Origin: Polaribacter sp. HaHaR_3_91
GTDB lineage: Bacteria > Bacteroidota > Bacteroidia > Flavobacteriales > Flavobacteriaceae
Length of the DNA stretch: 64,000 nucleotides
Reading direction: 5' to 3'
Assembly (NCBI RefSeq): GCF_019278525.1
Contig: NZ_CP058986.1
Location: forward strand, 2,623,501 to 2,687,500
Numbering within the stretch: position 1 is the first letter of the stretch; each line of letters opens with the position of its first letter. Positions 36,863 to 44,146 of this stretch are shown here, piece after piece. The notes under the pieces were generated by a model, which worked only from the letters and a program-made list of their open reading frames with translations, ran no database searches and was not told the origin of the DNA. Both the position numbers and the translations under genes were made by a program.

Positions 36863-36907
36863 TCGAGTGCAGTCGAGAGGTTTTTATAAGGTCTCGACTG
36901 CGCTCGA
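36863..36907 (+). repeat. Palindromic repeat in the rlmH leader
   Basis: TCGAGTGCAGTCGAGA (36863-36878) and TCTCGACTGCGCTCGA (36892-36907) form a 16-bp stem with one G-U pair and a 13-nt loop. Its GC content stands out from the surroundings. It resembles the CTCGACTGCGCTCGACCTGACA palindromic repeats scattered in Flavobacteriaceae genomes. Confidence 0.75.
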
Positions 36908-36920
36908 CCTGACAAGAATT

Positions 36921-37394
36921 ATGAAAATTAAATTACTAGCCATTGGTAAAACTGACAATAAAAATTTGATTCAGTTAATTGATGAATATCAAAATAGATT
37001 AAAGCACTATATAAAGTTTGAATTAGAGATTATTCCCGATATTAAAAACGTAAAGAATTTAAGCGAAATTCAACAAAAAGAAAAAGAAGGTGAATTGATT
37101 TTATCTAAACTACAAAACACAGATAATTTAGTTTTGTTAGATGATAAAGGCAAACACTTCACCTCTATTGAGTTTTCTAAATATTTACAGAAAAAAATGA
37201 ACGCTGGTATAAAACAATTAGTTTTAGTAATTGGTGGACCTTATGGTTTTTCTGATGCGGTTTATAGAAAGTCTGTCGGAAAAATATCTTTATCTAAAAT
37301 GACATTTTCACACCAAATGATTCGTCTTTTTATTGTTGAACAATTGTATAGAGGTTTTACAATTCTTAAGAATGAGCCTTACCATCATGAGTAA
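36921..37394 (+). CDS. rlmH: 23S rRNA pseudouridine-1915 N3-methyltransferase
   Basis: SPOUT-family methyltransferase acting on helix 69 of 70S ribosomes. The knot segment LVIGGPYGFSDAVY and the C-terminal FSHQMIRLFIVEQLYRGFTI...YHHE are family-defining. I start at ATG 36921 (MKIKLLAIGKT, 157 residues); an in-frame extension to 36855 only translates the palindromic repeat and has no homology value. Confidence 0.94.
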   Translation: MKIKLLAIGKTDNKNLIQLIDEYQNRLKHYIKFELEIIPDIKNVKNLSEIQQKEKEGELILSKLQNTDNLVLLDDKGKHFTSIEFSKYLQKKMNAGIKQLVLVIGGPYGFSDAVYRKSVGKISLSKMTFSHQMIRLFIVEQLYRGFTILKNEPYHHE

Positions 37395-37405
37395 AAAATA
37401 TTTTT

Positions 37406-38620
37406 CTATTTCTTACTTCTACTGTAATCTTGAGGTGAATGTGATGTAATACTTTTAAAGGCAATAAAAAAAGGATTATAAGATGCAAATCCCGTTTTAT
37501 AGGCTAAAGACTCAAAGGTTTCTGTGTTTAAAAAACCACCTTCAATAAGTTTAAGAGCATCTTGTATTCTACTATTTTTTCTATATTCTGTAAAAGAAAT
37601 TTTAGAATGATATTTAAACAAATAAACAATATGACTTGTAGGTACCCCTAAAGTTTCTGCAATATCACTCTGTGAAACTTTTTGACCTCTAAAAATAAAT
37701 TGTTCTGCACTTAATTTATCAACTTCTTGAATATAACTTACAATATTGGTTCTTATATTTTCTTGTAATCTATAATCTTGACTATCTTCTTTTATAGCGA
37801 CTTCTATTACCCAATTATTACCTACAATGTCACTTACTGAAGCTAATTGCTCTTCCTCTTCAGGTGATACCTCATTAAATTTTAATAAGGTTTTATTAAG
37901 AATAGGAAGTCCGTATAAAATTTCTGGAGAGATTAAAATTTTAAAGAAAACGGATAACCAGAAAACCATTGAAAAAACAGCCATTGTTTTCCCCGAAACC
38001 TTACTACCTGATTTAAACTCTAAATACAAGGAAATAAAAACCATTAAACTACAAAGTATGTTAATTACAAAAAAATAAATGGTCCAATTTTTAACCAAAT
38101 TAAAATGATCTTTATTTAAAAGCATGTTTTTTCTGAACCAAACTTTATTCTTTAACAATATAAATATTAAAACGATATAAAACAGCACAAAAATTGATAT
38201 CAAATAAAAATTAGTCATTGTACCAAAATAAAATATAAAGCTATTTTGTAAAACTTCGACTGAATTGATTAGATATAGAAATATTATAAAAAAAAGATGT
38301 TTAAAATCTTTAGGGTTGTATGCTTTTTTCTGATCTACTAAATGCTTATAATATAAATATAAAGAAGGAGCAAGAATTAAAAAAAGTAAGGAATATAAAC
38401 CGCTATCTGGTTTTAAAATCGATTGTAAACCTAAAACATAACTACCATGAAAAAAATAACGAAATGAAATTACACTTATAATTAAAACTAAAAAAAAATT
38501 ACAAAATGGATTAGATCTATATGACCTAATCATTAAGGTAAGTATAACAAGCCCAATAATGCCTGTAAATAAAAATAAAAAGGCTTCGATCAAACCATTT
38601 GAGGTGTTTTTATTTATCAA
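37406..38620 (-). CDS. Membrane-anchored AraC-family transcription regulator
   Basis: 404 residues. About seven hydrophobic helices occupy residues ~10-235, followed by a linker and a C-terminal AraC helix-turn-helix pair (~300-400; DIAETLGVPTSHIVYLFKYH and FESLAYKTGFASYNPFFIAF). Such 7TM-AraC regulators are common in Bacteroidota and may sense a ligand at the membrane. Two direct repeats 37 bp upstream of the gene look like a tandem binding site, suggesting autoregulation. It converges with rlmH, 11 bp apart. Confidence 0.88.
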   Translation of the reverse strand: MINKNTSNGLIEAFLFLFTGIIGLVILTLMIRSYRSNPFCNFFLVLIISVISFRYFFHGSYVLGLQSILKPDSGLYSLLFLILAPSLYLYYKHLVDQKKAYNPKDFKHLFFIIFLYLINSVEVLQNSFIFYFGTMTNFYLISIFVLFYIVLIFILLKNKVWFRKNMLLNKDHFNLVKNWTIYFFVINILCSLMVFISLYLEFKSGSKVSGKTMAVFSMVFWLSVFFKILISPEILYGLPILNKTLLKFNEVSPEEEEQLASVSDIVGNNWVIEVAIKEDSQDYRLQENIRTNIVSYIQEVDKLSAEQFIFRGQKVSQSDIAETLGVPTSHIVYLFKYHSKISFTEYRKNSRIQDALKLIEGGFLNTETFESLAYKTGFASYNPFFIAFKSITSHSPQDYSRSKK

Positions 38621-38656
38621 ACCTACAAAAAATTAACTAATATTCTTTTAATTTTA

Positions 38657-38695
38657 TTACTGATTCATTAAAATTCTTACTGATTTCATTAAAAT
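38657..38695. repeat. Direct repeats upstream of the AraC-type regulator
   Basis: TTACTGATTCATTAAAAT (38657-38674) and TTACTGATTTCATTAAAAT (38677-38695) recur with a 20-bp period, about two helical turns. This is the usual geometry of AraC-family half sites. Confidence 0.6.
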
Positions 38696-38742
38696 GACTA
38701 GTCCTTAAATTTTTAAATGAAGTTTACATTATTTATTTATTC

Positions 38743-38912
38743 TAAGTTTGAGTTGGCATATGCAAAGAAGAAAAAGAAGAAGAGTAAATAAACTTGTCAA
38801 CGACAATATATGTGTTTATAGAAAATTAAAAAGTAATTTTTATGAATTTGGGGGAATAATAAAATAGTTTCTTTTGATTTTTATGTAAACACATGTTGAC
38901 AAGTTTTTTATA
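38743..38912 (+). ncRNA. Candidate structured small RNA (or miniature element)
   Basis: TAAGTTTG (38743-38750) matches the -7 consensus. Downstream AAACTTGTCAAC (38790-38801) pairs perfectly with GTTGACAAGTTT (38895-38906), then after an 8-nt one-sided bulge ATGTGTTTA (38810-38818) pairs with TAAACACAT (38886-38894). An inner stem AAAATTA/TAATTTT lies at 38822-38840. The closing stem runs directly into six T, like a terminator. The predicted transcript is about 155 nt. A transposon-derived miniature element is the alternative. Confidence 0.4.
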
Positions 38913-39057
38913 CTTACCAAAAAAAAATCGTAACCTATAACACTTTATTTTACACTTTTCACAAGAGCTCTTCCTGTTACAATAATTCCTTAATTTAAAT
39001 TTTTATATTAATCAATTTCTATCGCTGAACTCTTTAAAATTTCACTGTTTAATTTCT

Positions 39058-39065
39058 TACATTTG
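39058..39065 (+). promoter_or_regulatory. Predicted -7 element of rdgB
   Basis: TACATTTG matches TAnnTTTG and ends 5 bp before the first ATG (39071), so transcription should begin at or just after that ATG. Confidence 0.5.
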
Positions 39066-39079
39066 CTAAAATGAAACAG

Positions 39080-39661
39080 ATGAAATTAGTTTTCGCTACC
39101 AACAATTTAAACAAACTTGCTGAAGTTCAAGAAATGTTACCAGACTCAATACAATTATTGAGTTTAAAAGACATTAACTGTTTTGATGAAATAGAAGAAA
39201 CAGAAACCACTTTAGAAGGAAACGCTAAATTAAAGGCAGATTATATTACCAAAAAATTCGGTTATAATTGTTTTGCTGATGATACCGGTTTAGAAGTAGA
39301 AAGTTTAAACGGAAAACCAGGTGTATATTCTGCACGTTTTGCAGGTGAGCCTTCTAATTCTGAAAACAATATGCAAAAATTATTGGTAGATTTAAAACCT
39401 ACTGAAAATAGAAAAGCACAATTTAGAACCGCTGTTGCTTTAAACTTAAATGACGAAAATTTTCTTTTTGAAGGAATTTGCAAAGGAGACATTCTAGAAA
39501 AGAAACACGGAGAAAAAGGTTTTGGATATGACCCCATATTTAAACCAAAAGGTTATGAAAAATCTTTTGCAGAAATGACTTCAGAAGAAAAGAACACCAT
39601 TTCTCATAGAGGAATTGCAATTCAGAAATTAGTAAAATTTTTATCAAAATATAATTATTAG
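39080..39661 (+). CDS. rdgB: Non-canonical purine NTP pyrophosphatase (RdgB/HAM1)
   Basis: Hydrolyses dITP, ITP and XTP to keep damaged purines out of nucleic acids. [17 protein letters not shown] is the canonical N-terminus; [20 protein letters not shown] is the substrate-binding block and GFGYDPIF the purine pocket. The ATG at 39071 adds only MKQ and lies at the predicted transcription start, so 39080 is preferred. Length from there is 193 residues. Confidence 0.94.
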   Translation: MKLVFATNNLNKLAEVQEMLPDSIQLLSLKDINCFDEIEETETTLEGNAKLKADYITKKFGYNCFADDTGLEVESLNGKPGVYSARFAGEPSNSENNMQKLLVDLKPTENRKAQFRTAVALNLNDENFLFEGICKGDILEKKHGEKGFGYDPIFKPKGYEKSFAEMTSEEKNTISHRGIAIQKLVKFLSKYNY

Positions 39662-39678
39662 AATCAAACTCTGGAACA

Positions 39679-39715
39679 TTATCTTCAAGTTAAAAATATT
39701 TTAACTTGAAGATAA
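39679..39715. repeat. Perfect 17-bp hairpin between rdgB and the ABC permease
   Basis: TTATCTTCAAGTTAAAA (39679-39695) and its exact complement (39699-39715) with a 3-nt loop. No T-run follows on either strand, so it is not a standard terminator; it may be a Rho-independent-like 3' end, an operator or a small repeat. Confidence 0.6.
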
Positions 39716-39773
39716 AAGCACAGCTTTAGAGAAGTTTAAGTAAGTTTAGACTGTGCACAACCAACAAGCATCA

Positions 39774-40802
39774 ATGGAAAACAAATCATACACAAAACAC
39801 TTCCTTTTTTTATCAATTTCACTGGTAGTTTTGTTCTTTTTGAATATCAGTTTTGGGTCTGTTTCTATTCCGTTTAAAGATATTTTCAACAGCCTTTTTG
39901 GCGGTAATGTAACCAAAGAAAGTTGGGAAACCATTATTGTTAATTTTAGAGTACCAAAAGCCATAACAGCTATTTTAGTAGGTTCTGGCTTGTCTATTTG
40001 TGGTTTACTCATGCAAACCTTATTTAGGAATCCTTTGGCGGGTCCTTTTGTATTGGGTATCTCTTCTGGAGCAAGTTTAGGAGTTGCTATTTTAATTTTA
40101 GGTTCTTCTGTTTTTGGTGGCTTTTTTCTAACAAGTTCTGTATCTAATTGGTCATTACCTATAGCTGCAAGTCTTGGTGCTTTTTTAGTTTTATCTGCTG
40201 TAATTATTGCAGCAAACAAAGTTAGAAACACTATGTCTATTTTAATAATTGGATTAATGTTTGGCTCACTAACATCTGCAGTTATTAGTGTTTTAGCTTA
40301 CTTTAGTGAAGCAGCCCAAATACAGCAATACCTCTTTTGGAGTTTTGGAAGTTTGGGTAATTTAACTTGGAATGAAATTACCGTTTTTACTATTATTTAT
40401 TGCATCGGAATTTTAGGAACTATTACCGTTATAAAACCTTTAAACAGTTTTTTATTAGGTGAAAATTACGCAAAAAGCTTAGGCGTTAATGTCAAAAAAA
40501 GCCGAAATATTATTTTACTAATTACCAGTGTTTTAACGGGTGTAATTACAGCATTTTCTGGACCAATTGCATTTGTAGGATTGGCAGTTCCGCACATTGC
40601 AAGAATGTTATTCTCGAGCTCTAATCATAAAATATTATTGCCCGCAGTAGCTATTATTGGTGCCATTGTTTTGTTAATTTGCGACGCCATAGCACAAATG
40701 CCTACAAGTGAATTTACATTGCCTATAAATGCAATTACATCTTTATTTGGTGCACCCATTGTTATTTGGTTGCTAATTAGAAAAAAGAGATTATTTGTTT
40801 AA
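39774..40802 (+). CDS. FecCD/BtuC-family ABC transporter permease
   Basis: A polytopic permease of about ten helices for iron-siderophore, haem or cobalamin import. Family blocks: NFRVPKAITAILVGSGLSICG, LMQTLFRNPLAGPFVLGISSGASLG and FVGLAVPHIARM. The frame can begin with GTG at 39753, but ATG 39774 (MENKSYTKHFLF) is a better start just before the first helix. The ATPase gene follows after 49 bp. No substrate-binding protein is adjacent, so substrate identity is open. Confidence 0.9.
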   Translation: MENKSYTKHFLFLSISLVVLFFLNISFGSVSIPFKDIFNSLFGGNVTKESWETIIVNFRVPKAITAILVGSGLSICGLLMQTLFRNPLAGPFVLGISSGASLGVAILILGSSVFGGFFLTSSVSNWSLPIAASLGAFLVLSAVIIAANKVRNTMSILIIGLMFGSLTSAVISVLAYFSEAAQIQQYLFWSFGSLGNLTWNEITVFTIIYCIGILGTITVIKPLNSFLLGENYAKSLGVNVKKSRNIILLITSVLTGVITAFSGPIAFVGLAVPHIARMLFSSSNHKILLPAVAIIGAIVLLICDAIAQMPTSEFTLPINAITSLFGAPIVIWLLIRKKRLFV

Positions 40803-40821
40803 AAGGATAAATTAATCCTAA

Positions 40822-40841
40822 CCTTCCTTTTGGGAAGGAGG
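40822..40841 (+). promoter_or_regulatory. Hairpin containing a strong Shine-Dalgarno before the ATPase gene
   Basis: CCTTCC (40822-40827) pairs with GGAAGG (40833-40838), which overlaps GGAGG (40837-40841) placed 10 bp before the ATG. Strong Shine-Dalgarno sequences are otherwise absent here; the hairpin could mask it. The palindrome resembles AACCTTCC...GGAAGG repeats of Flavobacteriaceae. Confidence 0.5.
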
Positions 40842-40851
40842 TAGCTCATTT

Positions 40852-41652
40852 ATGAATAAACAAGAAAATAAACATATCGTTTTAAAAACTGAAAATCTAT
40901 CTATAGGTTATCAGCAAAAAAAGACCCCTAAAATTATTGCTTCAAACATCAATTTAGAAATTGAAAAGGGAAAATTAATAACGGTTTTAGGCAAAAACGG
41001 AATTGGAAAATCGACTCTTTTAAGAACACTTTCTAAGGTTCAGAAACCTATTTCTGGTGCTATATTTATTCATCAGAAAAACTTAAAAAACCTTACAGAA
41101 ACCACACTTTCTACACAGTTAAGTTTAGTATTAACAGAACGTTTACCAGAAAGCCAATTAACGGTTTACGAATTAATTGCCCTTGGTAGACAACCTTACA
41201 CAAATTGGATTGATAAACTTTCTAGTAAAGACATCGAAAAAGTAGAAACTGCATTACAACAAACAGAAATAGAACATCTTAAAAATAATCGTTTTTATGA
41301 ATTAAGTGACGGTCAATTACAAAGAGTTTTAATTGCACGTGCACTTGCACAAGATACAGATATTATTATTTTAGATGAGCCAACAGCCCATTTAGATATG
41401 CATCATACTATTAAAATATTTTCATTGTTAAAAAAGTTAGTTGCAGACACTCATAAAACCGTTATTATTTCTTCTCACGAAATAAACCTTTCTATTCAAT
41501 TAGCCGATCAAGTAATGCTTTTAACAGAAAACACCGTTCATTTTGGTACGCCAACAGAATTGATAGCAACAAATGCTTTTGACACCCTTTTTCCTAAAGA
41601 ACTTGTTAATTTTAACAAAACGTTACAACAATTTGTGATTAACAAAAGTTAA
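40852..41652 (+). CDS. ABC transporter ATP-binding protein (FecE/BtuD type)
   Basis: ATPase partner of the preceding permease. Walker A GKNGIGKST (about 49-57), Q-loop near LVLTERLPESQ, signature LSDGQLQRVLIARAL, Walker B IIILDEPTAHLD and the H-loop ISSHE are all present; the signature has Asp in place of the second Gly-side Ser/Gly as often seen (LSDGQ). 266 residues. Substrate unknown: iron chelates and cobalamin are the usual cargoes. Confidence 0.92.
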   Translation: MNKQENKHIVLKTENLSIGYQQKKTPKIIASNINLEIEKGKLITVLGKNGIGKSTLLRTLSKVQKPISGAIFIHQKNLKNLTETTLSTQLSLVLTERLPESQLTVYELIALGRQPYTNWIDKLSSKDIEKVETALQQTEIEHLKNNRFYELSDGQLQRVLIARALAQDTDIIILDEPTAHLDMHHTIKIFSLLKKLVADTHKTVIISSHEINLSIQLADQVMLLTENTVHFGTPTELIATNAFDTLFPKELVNFNKTLQQFVINKS

Positions 41653-41702
41653 GTTTGATGTTTAATTTACAATCAACTTTATAATTTTTATTCAACCAAC
41701 TC

Positions 41703-42734
41703 ATGAAAAACACCTTTTACACTATTGGGCTATTCTTTTTAATAGCATGTAGCTCTAGTAAAACCACCACGCAAGAAGATTTAAATATCGATTATGCTGC
41801 AAAATATGCAGAATCAATTACGGCTGAAAACTTAAAAACACATTTATATATTTTTGCTTCAGATGAGTTTGAGGGAAGAAATACAGGTGAGCCTGGACAA
41901 AAAAAAGCAATTAAATATTTAAAAGATTTTTACGTAAGCCAAGGTATTGCTTCACCTTTAGGTGGTGATGATTATTTTCAGGAAGTTTCTGCAGAATTTT
42001 TAAATAAAAACTCTAGAAGAGGAAACTTAAAAGATTCTGAAAATGTTTTAGCTTTTATAAAAGGTACAGAAAAACCAAATGAAATTGTTGTTATTTCTGC
42101 ACATTTAGATCATGAAGGAATAAAGAATGGTGTAATTTATAATGGAGCAGATGATGATGGTTCTGGTTCTATGGCTATTTTAGAAATTGCAGAAGCTTTT
42201 CAAAAAGCAGCTAAAGCTGGAAAAGGGCCTAAAAGATCTGTGTTATTTTTACATGTTACCGGAGAAGAAAAAGGCTTATTAGGTTCTAAGTACTATACAG
42301 AAAACCCTGTTTTTCCTTTAACAAATACCGTTTGTGATTTAAATATAGATATGATTGGTAGAGTTGATAAAGCACATACTTTAGATTCTAATTATGTGTA
42401 TTTAATTGGTGCAGATAAATTAAGTACAGAGCTTCACGAAATTTCTGAAAAAGCAAATACAAAATATACCAATATTAATTTAGATTATAAATATAATGAC
42501 GAAAATGATCCTAATCGTTTTTATTACAGATCAGATCATTATAACTTTGCAAAACACAATGTACCTGTAATATTTTATTTTAACGGAACTCATGAAGACT
42601 ACCACAAGCCTTCTGATACTCCTGATAAAATTGAATATGACTTATTAAAAAAAAGAACGCGTTTAGTGTTTTATACAGCATGGGAAGTTGCCAATAGAGA
42701 AGCAAGATTAGTTGTTGATAAAGCTGGCAAGTAA
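41703..42734 (+). CDS. M28-family zinc aminopeptidase, lipoprotein
   Basis: 343 residues with a lipoprotein signal (Cys16 in LIACSSS). Zinc-binding pattern of M28: SAHLDH, NGADDDGSGS, TGEEKGLLGS, DMIGR and a C-terminal HEDYHKPSDT. The co-catalytic ligands all appear intact. Located on the outer or inner membrane by lipidation; probably trims peptides. Ends with a strong palindromic terminator. Confidence 0.9.
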   Translation: MKNTFYTIGLFFLIACSSSKTTTQEDLNIDYAAKYAESITAENLKTHLYIFASDEFEGRNTGEPGQKKAIKYLKDFYVSQGIASPLGGDDYFQEVSAEFLNKNSRRGNLKDSENVLAFIKGTEKPNEIVVISAHLDHEGIKNGVIYNGADDDGSGSMAILEIAEAFQKAAKAGKGPKRSVLFLHVTGEEKGLLGSKYYTENPVFPLTNTVCDLNIDMIGRVDKAHTLDSNYVYLIGADKLSTELHEISEKANTKYTNINLDYKYNDENDPNRFYYRSDHYNFAKHNVPVIFYFNGTHEDYHKPSDTPDKIEYDLLKKRTRLVFYTAWEVANREARLVVDKAGK

Positions 42735-42760
42735 TACATTTTAGTCAATAAAAAATTAAG

Positions 42761-42788
42761 AAAACCTCACAATATTGTGAGGTTTTTT
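42761..42788. terminator. Terminator after the M28 peptidase
   Basis: Perfect palindrome on AACCTCACAATATTGTGAGG with A and T runs. A virtually identical hairpin follows the next gene at 44108. Confidence 0.85.
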
Positions 42789-42863
42789 TGTATGCATAAT
42801 TAATTTTTATTGATAACAAAATGAATCATGATAATAGTCATATCTAAAAACTTATATAACCGC

Positions 42864-42871
42864 TAATTTTG
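42864..42871 (+). promoter_or_regulatory. Predicted -7 element of the iron-type alcohol dehydrogenase gene
   Basis: TAATTTTG matches TAnnTTTG; leader about 55 nt. Confidence 0.45.
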
Positions 42872-42931
42872 CGAACAGAAAAACAGTGTAAAAACACCGA
42901 TTTTTATTAACTACAACTAAACAAACTAAAA

Positions 42932-44086
42932 ATGTTACAAAACAGAAGAATTTACTTACCACCATTAAGTTTAATTGGCCCAGGAGCGTTAAACGATTTA
43001 GGAGAAGAATTAAAAAGCTTACCTTACAAAAAAGCACTTTTTGTAACTGACGAGGTTTTAGTGAAAATTGGTGTTGCTCAAAAAATTATTGATGTAATGG
43101 AAGCTTCAGAGGTTGAAGTAGTCCTTTTTGATAAGGTTCAGCCAAACCCTACTTGCCAAAATGTAAACGCAGGTTTAGAATTGTTAAAAGACAATTCATG
43201 TGATTTTATCTTGACGCTAGGTGGCGGTTCTCCACAAGATTGTGGTAAAGCTATTGGTATTTTAGCAACAAATGGTGGAGATATTAAAGATTACGATGGT
43301 ATTAATATATCAAAAAAAGCAGCATTACCAATTGTAGCAATTAATACAACTGCTGGTACTGCGAGTGAGGTTACTATTAATTATGTGATTACCGATGCGG
43401 AACGTCATATTAAAATGGTGATGGTCGATAAAAATTGTTTAGTTTCAATTGCTGTAAACGATCCAGAATTAATGATTGGTATGCCTGCAGGTCTAACCGC
43501 AGCAACAGGTATGGATGCCTTAACACATGCTATTGAAACGTATGTTACTAAAGGAGCTTTTGGTTGGTCTGATGCTTTGGCATTAGAGGCTATTAAATTA
43601 ATTTCACAAAGTTTAGAAATAGCTGTTGTAGATGGTAAAAATATCGAAGCAAGAAGCAAGATGGCTTGGGGTCAGTTTATTGCTGGTCAAGCTTTTTCAA
43701 ATGCTGGTTTAGGTTATGTGCATTCTATGGCACATCAACTAGGTGGTATGTATAATTTACCTCATGGTGTTGCTAATGCAATTCTATTACCACATGTAGA
43801 AGCTTTTAACCTACCTGCTTGTGCACATAAATTAAAAAGAGTAGCAAGAGCTATGGGAGTTGGTGTATTAGAAATGAGCGATACACAAGGTGCTAATGCT
43901 GCTATTTCTGCTATAAAAGCCTTATCTAAATCTGTTGGAATTCCTTCTGGATTAAAAGAATTAGGTGTTAAAGAAGAAGATTTTGCAGAAATGGCTAAAA
44001 ATGCTTTAGCAGATGTTTGTACAGGAGGAAACCCTAGAGAAGTTACACTAGAAGATACTATTGCAATTTATAAATCAGCAATGTAA
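42932..44086 (+). CDS. Iron-containing alcohol dehydrogenase (YiaY/AdhB/FucO-like)
   Basis: 384-residue group III dehydrogenase. NAD-binding block LTLGGGSPQDCGKAIG, AINTTAGTASEVT, and the metal-binding region GMDALTHAIETY plus HSMAHQLGGMYNLPHGVANAILLPHV give the expected Asp and three His ligands. Similar to Zymomonas AdhB and E. coli YiaY/FucO. Single gene flanked on both sides by identical terminators. Physiological substrate unknown. Confidence 0.9.
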   Translation: MLQNRRIYLPPLSLIGPGALNDLGEELKSLPYKKALFVTDEVLVKIGVAQKIIDVMEASEVEVVLFDKVQPNPTCQNVNAGLELLKDNSCDFILTLGGGSPQDCGKAIGILATNGGDIKDYDGINISKKAALPIVAINTTAGTASEVTINYVITDAERHIKMVMVDKNCLVSIAVNDPELMIGMPAGLTAATGMDALTHAIETYVTKGAFGWSDALALEAIKLISQSLEIAVVDGKNIEARSKMAWGQFIAGQAFSNAGLGYVHSMAHQLGGMYNLPHGVANAILLPHVEAFNLPACAHKLKRVARAMGVGVLEMSDTQGANAAISAIKALSKSVGIPSGLKELGVKEEDFAEMAKNALADVCTGGNPREVTLEDTIAIYKSAM

Positions 44087-44107
44087 TTTTTTTTTAAAAT
44101 AATATTT

Positions 44108-44135
44108 AAAAACCTCACAATATTGTGAGGTTTTT
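44108..44135. terminator. Bidirectional terminator between the dehydrogenase and the TPR gene
   Basis: Same palindrome as at 42761 (AACCTCACAATATTGTGAGG) with A and T runs; also serves the leftward TPR gene. Confidence 0.85.
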
Positions 44136-44146
44136 AATTTTTGAAC

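Larger units (their letters stand above)
38621..39070. other. Gene-poor region between the AraC regulator and rdgB
   Basis: 450 bp without an annotated gene. It contains the direct repeats at 38657-38695, a -7-like element and a long hairpin element (38743-38912), and the rdgB promoter at the right end. A 35-codon frame at 38760-38867 overlaps the hairpin and is not supported further. Confidence 0.5.

Noticed and set aside
36855..36920. N-terminal extension of rlmH
   Set aside because: It would translate the palindromic repeat and adds residues not found in the family; ATG 36921 gives the canonical start.
38760..38867. 35-codon frame starting MQRRKRRRVNKLVND
   Set aside because: It overlaps both arms of the hairpin element, has a skewed basic start from a purine-rich tract and no recognisable domain. 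Kept only as a remark.
39662..39773. Cobalamin riboswitch before the FecCD/BtuC-type permease
   Set aside because: Only a simple 17-bp hairpin is present; no B12-box-like conserved core.
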